DNA of 64,000 nucleotides from Polytrichum commune (Eukaryota; Streptophyta; Polytrichopsida; Polytrichales; Polytrichaceae), in contig OX485806.1 in NCBI GenBank assembly GCA_950295325.1, positions 40,238,001 to 40,302,000 on the forward strand, in the 5' to 3' direction. Numbering within the stretch: the first letter of the stretch is position 1; each line of letters starts with the position of its first letter. The notes beneath the pieces are model-generated. The model worked only from the letters and a program-made list of their open reading frames with translations. It was not told the origin of the DNA and made no database searches. Made by a program: the position numbers and the translations under genes. This document shows positions 52,190-64,000 of the stretch, piece after piece.

Positions 52190-54060
52190 GGGATTTTTAT
52201 GTTGTCATTATTGGTCCAAATTTGAAAATTGCGGCCTTAAAAAGTCTCAAAATCATCAAAAAATCTCCAATTACCGAATATAGTGATTTGGGTCCAAACC
52301 CACACATACCCAACATAATATTCTTAACCTTCGATTTTTTAGGGGGTTCAAAGTGTAACCTATACATAGAATTTCTACTAGTCTTTGTCAAATCTTGAAT
52401 CATATTTTCCTAAGGGCTTGATATATTTAGTGCATTATCTTATGGCAAGGAGAAAATAAAAATATAGCCATATCGGACATTGACCATCAATGTAGTTATA
52501 TGAATTTGGAACTGAGCACACCCAAACCATGTACTTGGTAATTGAATCCTAAACTTGAATGACATTAAAAGGTAACCACCAATTTACAAATGTAGTTGAT
52601 AGATAGTTAATTTTAAATAAGATCTCTTTTGACATAATTAATCTCCAAAAATGGTATATTCCTTAAAAACACATTTTGGAAGCTTTGGGAGTTGTAAGAA
52701 TGCACGAAAATGTGTTTTTAAGTCCCAAAGCTTCCAAAATGATGTAGGGCTTCTTGGAAGCTTTGGGACTTGTAAGGATGCTTTAAGAATAAGTTTCTAA
52801 GAATGAAGTTCCTGATAATATGTTGGAATGATTTGCAAGCATAGTCCAGTGGCAAGCTCTCATGTACTCAACACCGAGTAATTGTTGCATATCTTCGGAC
52901 ATGAAGCCTTCTCCTATCTTTCAAAATTCAATTGAAGATGTAAGCCCATGTGGAATCATTCTAATGTTACTATCCGGATTACATAAGAATCACTCCATCT
53001 ACATTGCGCTACTCAAGAATGTTATGCATGCACGACCCAACATCATCCCAAGATGAATAAGATAAGGCCCAAAGTGTTATACTAGTTTGGGCCCTTTCAT
53101 GGCCCAAAGGGAATTGTAGCATATAACAAGATTATTGGGTTAGACAATATGTTAAATTGTAGTTTACAAGTATCTCCACCTTAGATGAGCATCGAGGTTA
53201 ACTCCTCCAAAAATCCTAGGTATTGAAACTCATATATAACTTCTTAGAATATACAGTCTTAAACATGCTTATGATGTGAAAGAAACTCTAGAACAAATGC
53301 TTCTTAGAATTGGTTTAGCAACTCCAAACCAAGTTATAATTACGAGTGCTACAGAGAGTTGTCACCTCGGGTTGCAGAGTCTACAATATAAGGTGTAACT
53401 TAGACTTTGTTGGTCCTCACCCCCAACGAACATATCAATAATAATAGTGATTTAAAGAACCAACACGATCATGTGCATTAAGCCCTCAATCCAACCCGAC
53501 TTTATCAATTTTTATTGGGCCCGACCTTGTCATATGCAAAGAGAAGAGGCCTAATTTTAGGTCCCAATGATCTTGAAGGGAAAATGTAGTGAAGAAAATT
53601 AACTTTCCATGGACCAAAGGTAGAGATCTTCATTATCTAACAAATGAATCCAATCTGACTCATGTTGAGGGTTTTGGACCGAGAAAAACTCGTCCCCCTT
53701 TTTTCAAGCCAGCCCAAAGGTTTGACATCAAAATTCTGCCACCCAGGATGCCATATGAAACGGGTGTTCGGGCGCAACCCTAGTATAAAGCCCATTGACC
53801 AAATTTGATGAAACTATATGATCCTATTAGACTAAATTTTTCAAGTTTAAGTTGATCCCCAATCCAGCCGCAACTATATATAAAGTGGGCCATAATATGT
53901 ATGTATATAAATATTTTTTTGTCTACTTGATGATATTGTTATGTATGTGTAATTTGATGACCAATGACATTAAGCCATGGGTATAACAACAAATTCCAAG
54001 CTTTGGATGACTTATCCTAAAGTAATGCTTGCAGGACCTTCACCAGCCAATGCACATAAA
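52190..54060 (+). repeat. dispersed repeat R1, copy c (fullest)
   Basis: Contains all blocks of copies a and b, in the same order as copy b. A local inverted/direct duplication, AGCTTTGGGA(G/C)TTGTAAG, occurs at 52680-52780. No TIR, TSD or protein is recognised. Confidence 0.65.
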
Positions 54061-54779
54061 GCTTGTGCACATGAGCGCCTTGTGAGCCCAAAAGGGTGCC
54101 CACATTTAGTCTTAGACCCTTGAAACGTTAGTTGATGCACTTTGAAGTAGCATGTTACTTCACAAAAATATAAAAAGAGTGAAATGTTAGTCTTAGAAGT
54201 ACCATGTTGTAAGAGGCTAGGATGTGAGTTGTTATTGTGTTTTTACCTTCGGAAGGATTTGAGTGAATGAGGATAGGTAAGGAGAACTTGGATTGAATAG
54301 TTAGTGAGTAGGCTAGTACAAATGGATGGAGACAACCAAAGTGACTCAAGAGGCAAGTGCATTCGAATTGGGATGAATGGAGGATCACATGGAGCGCACA
54401 AGTGGACCACCTCATCATGGCCACTTAATGGGGAAGGTCCAAGGAAGAATGCAAGGTGGAGGATAAGCAAATTCTCAAAGCACCAATCAAATCACGAGTT
54501 AAGCATCGTGGTTTGAATTAAGTGGTGAGCGACGATTTGGGAAGGTAAGGGGAGAAAGTTATGGCGGCGGAAAGCGAAGGAGGCTAAGTTTGGGTTGAAG
54601 CATCCCAAGTTTGGTAAAGTGTGGTAGGTAGAAAGCCAAGGCTAGTTAAATGTTCGAATTAGGATCCTTGTTGATCATTTGAGGGAGGAAGGCTTAGAAG
54701 ATAGGATTGGCGCCTACTAAGTAGGAGGAAATCTCAAGGGCTTATCGTGAGCCTTGAGGGTGCTCACCCCCTCAAGCTT

Positions 54780-54791
54780 ACTATATAATCC
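54780..54791 (+). promoter_or_regulatory. probable LTR promoter TATA box
   Basis: CTATATAATCCC is identical in LTR E and LTR F (58740-58751) and present inverted as TTATATAATGAG-like sequence in LTR G (about 57005-57020). The next 60 bases are also conserved. This is the usual U3/R arrangement; the transcription start is not determined. Confidence 0.5.
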
Positions 54792-55297
54792 CTCATTCTT
54801 CCCTCACTCATCCTCTCTTTCCTTTGTGCTCCAAGGCACCCCACGAGTTATAAGTGTGGGTGTGGGAAGCCATATTGGAGCACATGTGTGTGCTTAGTTT
54901 TTAGTTTGAGAGCCAAGGCTTGTTAGCCTTGAAGAGGGCTTGACCTCTTGGTAGAATTAGTGTTGACGTGAAGGATTTTAAAGTTAATTCATGATTCCAA
55001 TTTGTGGTACTTAAAGTTCATGTTTTGAATACATGTGGTTGCAAGTTCCATGTTTAAGAGTTGAGCACTTGATGTTGTGATGAGTGCAAAAATATACTTG
55101 TGTGGATTAGTTAGTCTTAGTGAAGTTAGGAAATTCTCTCTCCCCCTCTCCTCTCTAGGATTTTAGGATTTTAGGATTAGAGAAGAATTGTGTGATTAGA
55201 AAGGGGTTGTTAGTAGAATTAGGGAAATTAGGTAGGAAGATTAGTTAAGGGCTTGAATAATTAGTGAGGTAGTTGGAGATTACAACTACAAAGTTGT

Positions 55298-55618
55298 GGG
55301 TTCATGAAGGAGCTGGGTTTATGAAGGAGCTGGGTTTGTTTAGTTAGAAAGTAAAGAGCTGGGTTTATGAAGGACTTGGGTTTGTTTAGTTAGAAGCTAA
55401 GGAGCTGGGTTCATGAAGGAGCTGGGTTTATGAAGGAGCTGGGTTTGTTTAGTTAGAAGCTAAGGAGCTGGGTTCATGAAGGAGCTGGGTTTATGAAGGA
55501 GCTGGGTTTGTTTAGTTAGAAGCTAAGAAACTGGGTTTATGAAGGAGCTGGGTTTATGAAGGAGCTAGGTTTATGTAATTAGAAAGTAAAGAGATGGGTT
55601 CATGAAGGAGCTTAGTAG
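55298..55618. repeat. compound minisatellite in LTR E
   Basis: A higher-order unit of about 63 bp alternates GGAGCTGGGTTTATGAA with TTTGTTTAGTTAGAAGCTA. The short unit AGGAGCTGGGTTTATGA (about 20 bp) repeats within it. About five long units, the last ones diverged. Confidence 0.87.
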
Positions 55619-56166
55619 ATAGCCTACCTAATTAGCTCATAGACAAGTAGTTAGTTACATTATGCTAGTTAGTGTTATGTGTGGCTTTCACAAGTAAATG
55701 TATTTGAGATTGACTATAGAGAATAGTGTTTTTTTTAACACTTGCATCCTCTCTTTAAAAATAAACCACGTGCACAACTTAATGGAGAATGTGGAGCACT
55801 CTCGCGATGGCAAGACAAAGGAAGCAAAGACCAAAGTTAAATCCAAGACCACTTGAAGGGTGAACCTTGCACTATGGACTCATCCAAGTCCAAATCCAAT
55901 ACCGCGGAGGAATGTGAGCCCAAACCCACTACTCGGACTACGGACGCTTAAGGGTGGGGGGTTTGGCCTCACACGCCTACCAGCCAGTTAGCCAGGCGGT
56001 GGGCGATGGATTTCATCCGGTTGTGGATGGTGGCCCTCCTTCCGCCGGCTGTGAGAGGCGAAGCGGACCGTCTGCCCCAACCCGGAAGGGACAGATCCAC
56101 CTCCATAAGCCACAGCTAATTCCACCATTCATTATGGGAAATTTCCCCGGGAATTACCTTAACCGG

Positions 56167-57180
56167 TGTCACCCAAAGTTCCTCACCCTTGATTTCGTCC
56201 TAGTCCGAGTGCGGAATTTGGGACTAACATGTAATTACCCCCTTGCACCTGTTGTCCTAGCCTCCTTTGTCTCGCCATCTTTCGTTAGGGGTTCTCCACC
56301 CTCTCCATTGATTGTGCACTTGATTTATTTTAACCAAAAGAGTGCGAGTGTTTAAAAACACTTACCTCAATGGTCAATCACCAATACATTCAAAAGTTAC
56401 ATACACCCCTTCCTACCTAATGAATCCAACACTTTAAATCTAAACATCATAAGTCTAGAAACTATAAGAGTGAATATTATAAATCCAAATACTATAATTC
56501 CAATACTAAAAATCTAGATGCTAGAGCTAGGCACTTGTTTATGGATGCATTGAGTCTAAACCATATCTAATAATGTAAGGCTAATCTTCAAGACTAATTG
56601 ATCTTGACTCTTCACCTTATAACCTCGCACACCTACGTGTCTCTCTCTTACTCCACACACACACAAGCTTACCTACTTCAATAATGTAATTTTGTAAATC
56701 CAACAAAACTAAATGCTCCAATGTTTTACAAACATAACTTTGTAAGTCTAAATAATTATAGATGTGGATAATATAAATCCAAGCATTACAATTTGAAGAC
56801 TATAATTTAAACTCTAAACTCTTCCAAACTACACTACTCCTAACAACAAGTCAAACATACTTAAAGGCCAACTAGTCTTGGCTCTTCACCTTAAAATCAT
56901 GTACACACACGTGTTCCTATCTTGCTTCCCACACACCTACATTTATAACCCGTAAGGTGCCAAGGAGCACGAAGGAAAGAGGAAGAGAGAGGAAAGAATG
57001 AGGGCTTATATAATGAGTTGAAAGGGAGTAGGTGAGCATCCTCAAGATAAGCCTTCGTAATCCTCCCCTACTTTGTAGGCTCCCATCTTATCTTCTAAAT
57101 TTTTGTCCCTCATTTCTTATTTTCCACTTTCTATTCACTAACGCATATTAAGGGTTTAGTGAGGTACTTCACTTACAAGT
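56167..57180 (-). mobile_element. LTR G, reverse, 5'-truncated
   Basis: The left end TGTCACCCAAAG with CTCACCCTTGATTTCGTCC is the inverse of LTR F's 3' end. The inverted promoter block (GAGGGCTTATATAATGAG) is near 57000. The family 5' end (GGGCTCACA) is missing; similarity stops just before the Myb/SANT-like ORF at 57200. No gene. Confidence 0.62.
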
Positions 57181-57334
57181 TAGGGTTTTTATTTGTACCA
57201 TGGAGGAAGGGTTAGGATTTTTAGGGACCATGGTACTTGCATCACCTCTAGTTTTGGGCACTCTAGGACCTTCAAATGATGGGCACGTTGTGGGTTTAGG
57301 GTCACCACCTCTTTTGGCAAGGACGTGGATCCAT

Positions 57335-58398
57335 TACTAGTAGAAATTTTGTGTCTGGATCAACAAAAAATCAACAGAAAGGCGTTGGTCGCGGTTGTTA
57401 CTTAGGACGAGTTGGCCTGGACACAATGTAACACAATTTTGTTGATTTTTTCTATTGATCTGGTCACAAAAATATTTTAAAAAAATTATTATATATATAT
57501 ATATATATATATATCATTAAAAATCATATATGGATGGTTGGTAGGTCCCCACCTTCTAACCCCTCCCAAGTAACCCTCAACCTATACCTCACCTACAAGA
57601 ATAGACTATCTACCACTCACCTAGGTGGCAAGGCCAAGGGTGGCGGCCAAGGGGTTCAAACCTTGCAACCTAGCAACACCCAAACATGTGCCTTAACCAC
57701 TAAGTCATCACATCACACATGATATACATGGAGTGCTTCAAACATTTATAGACTAAGGCCACTATTTTTTCTTTACTACCTACTACTTACTGTATATAAT
57801 ATACTGCCTTCCTTTGACTATGTACTGTCTAATTTTAATGTCTAATTTTACTGTATGATATTTACTGTGTAATATTTATTTTCAAATATTTATTTTCAAA
57901 TATTTACTATTTATCATTTATTTTTTATTTCCCACTATTTGTTGTTTTCTGCCCATTAATTACAATTTACTGTCTATTATTTATTTTTACTTTATATAAT
58001 TTATAAATTATAGATTATTTTTTACTATTTATGATATGCTATTATTATTTATTTTTATAGTATATCATTTACTAGTTACCGTCTACTATTATGATTTTAT
58101 AATAATATTTATTTCCCTTCGAATTCGTAATTATTTCCACACACATACATTTACAAGTCCATAAGTTGAATCCATAAATTGCCTAACATTAAAATATTCT
58201 AGAATATTCTTTAAAAAATCCAGGTTTACTAAAATTTTATTGATTTGGTTATTGTACTATTCATATAAATATAAAGTAGGCAGCAAACTATTGATTTTTA
58301 CAAAAAGTTCAAAAATCAGTGAAATCGGTCATTGCAGTGCCCGAATCAACATAGATATGTTGATTTTCTATTGGTTTGGTCATGATTTTCTAGTAGTG
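57335..58398. mobile_element. CACTA-like non-autonomous element, TSD CAT
   Basis: The left end TACTAGTAGAAATTTTG and right end (inverse) CACTACTAGAAAATCATG share TIR sequence with two mismatches in the first 12 bases. The 3-bp duplication CAT lies at 57332-57334 and 60078-60080, the right one displaced by LTR F. The interior has a (TA)n at 57490-57512, an AT-rich centre, and inverted AACATATC/GGTCA-type blocks near both ends (ATCAACAAAAAATC...; GATTTTCTATTGG). No transposase. Confidence 0.67.
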
Positions 58399-58399
58399 C

Positions 58400-60073
58400 T
58401 GTGAGCCCAAATTGATGCCCACATTGGTTGTTAACACTTGTAAAACATTACAAGTGGTGTTTTGGTGATTTATGATTATTCACAAAAATATAAAAAGAGT
58501 GAAGCTTGAAGAAAGTTTAGTTTGAAGCATTAGGCTTTTGTGGAGTGGATGTAAGTAGGAGAAGGACAAACCTTGGTAAAGTGTGGTAGGTAGAAAGCCA
58601 AGGTTAGTTAAATGTTTGAATTAGGATCCTTGTTGATCATTTGAGAGATCAAGGCTTAGGAGATAGGATTAGAGCCTACAAAGTAGGAGGAGATCTCGAG
58701 GGCTTATCGTGAGCCTTGAGGGTGCTCACCCCCTCAAACTCACTATATAATCCCTCATTCTTCCCTCACTCATCCTCTCTTCCCTTCGTGCTCCAAGGCA
58801 CCCCACGTGTTATAAGTGTGGGTGTGTTGGAAGCAAGATTGGAGCACATGTGTGTGCTTAGTTTTTAGTTGGAGAACCAAAGTTAGTTGGCCTTGAAGAG
58901 GGCTTGACCTCTTGTTAGAATTATTTTTGGTGTGAATAATTTTAAGATATTTTATGGCTTCAAGTTATAGTACTTGAGTTCATATTTCTTGGGTATTTCT
59001 TAAGTAGTCTAGGTTGTAAGGGACATAACTTCCGAGCAGAAGAAGACACTTCGTTGAAATTTAGAGGGTTAGTAAACAACTTGTTTATATGAACATGGTC
59101 AAAATCTGAGGATGTTTGGAGTACTAAAGCAGCAGTTATGACATTCTGAATTTTGCCTACATTTTCGAGCTGAAATGGGCATAACTCCTGGACAGAGGCT
59201 TGAAAATGCATGAAATTTTGAGGGATGCTTTGTTCTTAGGTTTCCTAGTTGTGGTACAAATTTCAAGTCATTCCAAATAGATGAGAAGGAGATATATCAT
59301 TCTGAAGTGTTTTGAAGAGTTGCAGACTAAAAAGGCCATAACGTTTTGGCAGAAAATGAAAATAGTTTGAAATTTCAGGGGATCATAAAAAATTAGTTTT
59401 TGTGATTGCTCCCAAAATTTGAAGTTCTTTGGAGCCTGTGAGAGGAAGTTATGAAATTCTGAAATCTGGGTAGACTGACACACTAAAATGGTTATAACTG
59501 TCGGACAGAAAATGGGATAGGCTCACAAATTGGTGAGATGTTTTTTGCTTTGTCTCCCTAGTTACAGAGAGAATTTCAGGACATTCCGAGAAGTAATGGG
59601 AAAGTTACACTATTAGCTAGTAAAGTCTAGGGGAACAAAGAAAGTTTGCTTGGTTCCATTAGGGATAACCATTAGTTCATTAAACCAATATAGTGGTTGA
59701 AGCGTGAGGAGAAAAGTACAATAAGTGACAAGTATTTATCAAAACTTAAACTTGTGTAATTCATGAAATCAATAAGCGAGAACTCATGTAGTAGTGTGGA
59801 GTCGACGGCAAGGACTCCCTTCACAAGAGGGATATCTTTGAAGGCATGCGTAGCCAAAGCGGCCGGGTGGACTTTAGAGAAGTACAAGGATGTGACATTA
59901 CCCGAGATTAAGGAGTGTAAGAAAACATAATATAGACTTGGCTAAGTTGTGTATATTCCAACGATAGATTGGAATCATACATTGTGTTATAAAGAGAGAA
60001 ATCTCTACATGTCATTATAAACTTCTCTATTCGGGCTAGGACGAAATTGAAGGGTGGAGACTTTTTGGTGACA
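58400..60073 (+). mobile_element. solo LTR F, TSD AGTGC
   Basis: TGTGAGCCCAAATTGATGCC to TTTTTGGTGACA, with perfect AGTGC duplications at 58395-58399 and 60074-60078. The left duplication is made of the last bases of the CACTA-like terminus. The TATA block is at 58740. Downstream is a decayed tandem array rather than a sharp minisatellite. Confidence 0.88.
59025..59615. repeat. decayed array of about 155-bp units in LTR F
   Basis: Four diverged units start at about 59028, 59173, 59336 and 59491. Each begins with a CATAAC/TATAAC(T)-CC-GGCAGA-type box, then has GAAATTT..GGG and ATTCTGAA or ATTCCGAG before the next unit. Identity is low but order is kept. Confidence 0.65.
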
Positions 60074-60718
60074 AGTGCATGGAGCTACCAAATATCTAAT
60101 AGAGTTGGTAAAGAAGTGTATTGAGAATTATGGCACAACAGTTTTAAAGCAACAACTGTGGGAGATGATCAGAGAGCAAGTTGTCAAAGATCATCCGAGC
60201 AAGGCACGACAAACTTGGACTCAAATTCGGGACAAGTGAGACAAACTCAAGTGACATTACCACAAGGAGAAAAAAAAAATGTTACGAATGACAATGCGGG
60301 TTCGTAATGGATTTGGTTCAAAATGATTGACAAGGTTTTTTCAGGCACGGCTAAGACTGACAAGATGCCTGGTGGTATGGACAATGGTCATAATGAAGAT
60401 GTGGAGGACTGACCTCCAAATCAACAGGAAGAAGGAACACATGAGGTCTCAGAGGAGGAACCAGAGTCCCCTAGAAGTAAAGCCTCTAATTTGCATGGAG
60501 TCAAAGGGCAACCTGTGAAAATGAGGAAGTTAGCTAGTGATATGGTAGCCTCTTTGGATCGTTTCTGTGAGTCCACTTGTAGAATCGAGGAGTTGAAGTT
60601 GGAGGCCGCTATCAAACTACATGAGGACAATAGGAAGTTAAAGTTAAATTGACACAGGCATCACGAAAGATGATGGCAAACATTTTTGCCAATATGCTTC
60701 AAGACTTAAAGAAGTAGT

Positions 60719-62330
60719 TCTAGCAATGTAGCAATTGGATGTCTTGAATTGCCTATTGTTTATCTTTATTATGCAATATAATAATATTATTGTCCCTCTT
60801 TACTCTAACAAGTTTCGAAAACACAAATACAATTGTATGGTCAACATGTCGTCTTCTCATTTACATGACAAATGGCGAAAGGTTGTTGTATTGTCAACGG
60901 AGTATGAAAATATGAGTAATATGAAATTACAAGTATATACAATGGATTTAAGCAATATACATGGTATAAAATAATAACTCATAAATCCAAATGAATACAA
61001 AGATTTGCAATAGGTCTTAAAATAAAAGTCTAAACATTTTTGTTGTTGTTTACCTAATATTTACTTCCCTCCTACCTAACTTTACCTAATAACCAAAGTC
61101 TTCCATAAACATCGGACGACGCACCTGGCTATCCCAATGCATTGAGTACTATCATATGATACCTAACTTATACCTTACATATTAAATAGTTTGTGGTCGA
61201 TGAGTTTCTTGCACTATTTAATTAACGTGACTTGTTGGTGAGCAAACATTTATCTATAAGGTAGATGTACCTAGTAATTTGGTTTCTTATTTTAATTGAA
61301 CTTATTTTTGAGTGATTTGTGGTTAGGTTTGCCTTCAGGAACCTATATCCAAAAAAATGTTTACATAAAATAAGTCTAAGTGCCCAAAATATGATAACCA
61401 CTTTAGGCTCAGCAGTCAATATAATCGGGGAGGCCCTCTATGGCCATTTAATGAGCGGTGCATGTGAGGGAGGCCCTCTATTTCCACCTTAGTAAAGAAT
61501 AAAATAAGCATGTGAGCCTTGAAAGCACGATAACTATGGCTATGACTTCGATTTGGATTTGCCAACCATCATGTTTGATTGACGTGTTTCATATCCTAAG
61601 AGAAGTGCGCTAGTTGGAGTAATACTATAAAGCCCTTCTAACCTATTTAAAAAGGTTTAACACATCGGATAGATAACATACCAACCACACATAATGCATC
61701 ATAATAAGGACATTCCTTGGACGTTATTAGACGAATGGGCTCACAATTGAAATCGGTGAATATGATAATGTTACTATACTTGTCTTTTTTTTTCTCAAAC
61801 CACAAATAGTTAATTATATAACTTTCTTGCATATGATTGTTTTGTAGTGTATTACATGATTTGTTCAACTTCATCATTTGTTTAAAATAGCATAACACAA
61901 CTGGAACATATGTGTGTTGATTAGAGATTACATTTATTTCCCGACAAGAGTATGCAATGTACACGATTCGTAGTACACCTATCGCAACCCTTGCTAGCCC
62001 CCTTAACAATCTTGCCAATTTTCATTTCTAGCAAAGGTTACGAACGCTAACCCTTCGCATTCCGCCATGCTAATGGTTAGCTCTTCCTACCCCGAACCTT
62101 ATAATTCATAAGAGGGGAACCAACCCTCCTACTTTGCTTTCGGGACTCACCCCCTTAATCAGTAACCAATCCTTAGATGTGGACTTCCATTCATGGAAGT
62201 CCAATCTTATGTTGATCATCGCGTTGCTGGAACAACACTACAACAACCCGAGTATACTAGGCAACTATGGCCTCACAATGGGCCAAAGCCCATGGAGGCC
62301 GTGCCGTTCGGCCTCGGGTGGGTGAGGCCA
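60719..62330. other. intergenic, no gene assigned
   Basis: AT-rich to about 62000. GAGGGAGGCCCTCTAT appears twice around 61425-61480. A 123-codon minus-strand frame (61647-62018) has no family I recognise. The last 300 bp are GC-richer and supply the target (CACCA) of LTR I. Confidence 0.5.
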
Positions 62331-62335
62331 CACCA

Positions 62336-63992
62336 TGTGAGCCCAAAATCATGTGCCACATATGTTTTTAAGCTAGGAAGTTATTAAAAATTAGGATTGG
62401 ATTCTTCATTGATTGTTTCTAAAATATAAAAAGAATGAAACCTTAAACGTAGGCTAAGTTGAGTTTAAACGATTGGCGGGGGAGTTACCATGGGGCTTAG
62501 GGGGTTAGAAGAGTTTATGTGGGAATTAATTAGATATGGATTAATCTTTGAGTAGTAGGGACATGACTTAGGCTTGCACCCGTCTTGGGTTGTTTGATTA
62601 AGCCAAGTCACTGTTCATTTAAGCTTAATGCTATGCTGTTTAGAAAAGGGGGGGGGGGTCTGTTCAACCGGATCGCCCTAGAGATTCTCGGGACAGAGAA
62701 GGGTGGCCAGGGAAGACCGTAGCTCGGGATTTAGTCTCTCTCTCCAACTGGCGGTGAAGGGGGCTGCCTCAACCAAGGCGAGGTCCTGCGGGGACCAACC
62801 AACCATCTCCTGATTTTGTTGGTAGGTACGAGTGAGGGGGATGCCGAAGGAGGGGAGGACTGGTGTGGCCACCAGCCTGGGATTAGGAAAACGGGGTTGA
62901 CATTCGAATGCCAGAGACAGCTGCCGACTGCAATGAAACTTCAGCAGGCAAGGAGGTGAGAGGTGTGGATTCTCCACAAGGGCAATGGAAGCGGGTAATG
63001 AGAGTGGAAGGCCGCCGCAAGGTCGCAACAGGCTCAACCGGGAAGCGGTGGAATTCGCCATTACAACCAAGCCAGAAGACAGGAGGCTTAGAGTTGAATC
63101 CTGAAGGGAGCTGGAGGCATTCGAGGACAATGTAGTATGTCTCACTTCACAACGAACAAGGGAGGAGAGGAGGTAATATAATCCGCAATCAAAGGTCCAA
63201 AAATTGATGTTGTAGGGAGTGTGAAAATTCAAGGGCCAATTTGAAGGTCTGTTCCGGCATTGGCCGAGCACCCAGGAAGTGTTGCCTTTTCGGCGGAGGC
63301 GGTTTGGATGCGGAGGGGATTGTTGGCACTGCATGGGATTCATCCATGTTGATACCAGAGGGAGTTAGCGCCGAGGCAGTAGAATTTGATCGAACTCCAA
63401 AGGGCCGAGTGGGTCTGAAGCAAGACTTGCACACAAGCGGCCACCGCGGCTGGATGGCCTGTGGGCTTCCTGCGCTGAGGACTGAAGCAACTGCAGCCGT
63501 GATTACTGGACTTAGGCACCTGGCAGGGGAGACCACCGAGGGTCCAGCAAGGTCAAGCTTGGGTTTAAGGTTACTCAAACAGGGTTAGGCCGTAAGCCCA
63601 GTAATTAAGGGGTAGGGGTGGCCAAGATTTGGGGTAGTGGTTAGCGGCTTGTTAGACAGTTACTAGGGCATAAGCTAGGAGTTAGGGACTGATAAGAGCC
63701 AGCCATTGTGATAAGTGTTATCATCTCTTGGCTATTGGGTTGGATTAGGGCAGTACTTAGCCACAGTGTGTGTGATTGTTGTTTATTGATTTAAGAATGA
63801 CCATGAGGGAGCTAAGTGTTTTTAAATACTTGGATCCTAGGGGCATTGAATAAAGAATTGAGTTTCGTATAATTGTATTGGGCCAAGGCAAGAGGCCAAG
63901 CCGCAAGGACTCAGTGGTGTGAAACGGATACATGTGAGCCTGAGGCCCTCACCTGGACTACAACGCACAAGGGTGGGGGTTTAGGGCTGACA
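62336..63992 (+). mobile_element. solo LTR I, TSD CACCA
   Basis: TGTGAGCCCAAAATCATGTG to TTTAGGGCTGACA, with perfect CACCA at 62331-62335 and 63993-63997. It shares AATATAAAAAGAATGA, the G-run, CCTAGAG and the 3' CACCTGGACTACAACGC...AAGGGTGGGGG with LTRs C, D and H, forming a GC-rich subfamily ending TGACA. A 221-codon minus ORF (62678-63343) overlaps a plus ORF and is not called a gene. Confidence 0.88.
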
Positions 63993-64000
63993 CACCACCT

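Larger units (their letters stand above)
54081..55973 (+). mobile_element. solo LTR E, TSD CGCCT
   Basis: TGTGAGCCCAAAAGGGTGCC to GGTTTGGCCTCACA, with perfect CGCCT at 54076-54080 and 55974-55978. A TATA box (CTATATAATCCC, about 54780-54791) followed by CTCATTCTTCCCTCACTC is conserved in LTRs F and G and probably marks the LTR promoter, placing U3 at about 700 bp. A minisatellite lies downstream of it. Confidence 0.88.
57200..60710 (+). pseudogene. Myb/SANT-like ORF, split by transposons
   Basis: The frame opens at ATG 57200 (MEEGLGFLGTMVL) and runs to TGGATCCAT at 57334. The CACTA-like element and LTR F follow. The frame resumes at CAT 60078 as HGATKYLIELVKKCIEN, so removing the insertions gives one continuous reading frame. 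It then has Trp-containing helices (QLWEMIREQVV, TWTQIRDK), HYHKEKKK, WIWFKMIDKVF and a C-terminal helix (RIEELKLEAAIKLHEDNRK). This order matches Myb/SANT-like DNA-binding proteins, often encoded beside Harbinger-type transposases. TGA replaces TGG after IRDK, and further stops follow, so it was also decaying independently. Family assignment is by recollection, with moderate confidence. Confidence 0.6.

Noticed and set aside
62678-63588. Long ORFs on both strands (221 and 115 codons)
   Set aside because: They lie in the GC-rich interior of LTR I, overlap each other, and have no domain; the same region in LTR C is not conserved as coding.

Overview
The window is nuclear DNA of a land plant. 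It holds intron-containing genes of plant families: a class III peroxidase with the family's classical exon lengths, a Fhit-type HIT hydrolase, and a zinc-free MDR oxidoreductase. The rest is mostly nested plant transposons. A transposase with LQLDN and GHTHDDID signatures (DUF7869-like, by my recollection) and very long solo LTRs hint at a non-flowering plant such as a lycophyte, fern or bryophyte. That placement is a low-confidence inference.

Genes. Three copies of one two-exon MDR gene (enoyl reductase/quinone oxidoreductase-like) lie at 2748-4866 (+), 16834-18629 (+) and 40651-42263 (-). A fourth, promoter-only piece lies near 43.8-44.8 kb. Copies 1 and 3 form a long inverted duplication about 36 kb apart. 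Each copy has a different defect: copy 1 has an altered cofactor-loop sequence and a transposon in its intron, copy 2 has lost its start codon and gained stops, and copy 3 has AA instead of AG at its splice acceptor. The Fhit-like gene (19580-22132, -) reads well except for one missing splice acceptor. The peroxidase (27320-30968, -) is the only gene that looks fully intact.

Mobile DNA. 5.6-13.6 kb is a decayed transposase gene split by two solo LTRs (TSDs GTACG and AAGAA); one of these carries an 8-bp-TSD hAT-like element that itself holds a 232-aa ORF. 32.3-34.9 kb is another hAT-like element carrying a solo LTR. 38.4-40.6 kb is a reverse solo LTR carrying a small hAT-like MITE. 45.8-48.4 kb is an unrecognised, decayed multi-exon gene. 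48.4-64.0 kb is largely solo LTRs, including one that landed on the end of a CACTA-like element, which itself had interrupted a Myb/SANT-like ORF.

The most distinctive pattern is one long LTR family (TGTGAGCCC...ACA, 5-bp TSDs, about 9 copies here). Its members share their termini and, in several cases, a TATA-containing region, but carry unrelated tandem repeats in the same internal interval. LTR-like sequence makes up roughly a quarter of the window. No rRNA, tRNA or CRISPR array was recognised.
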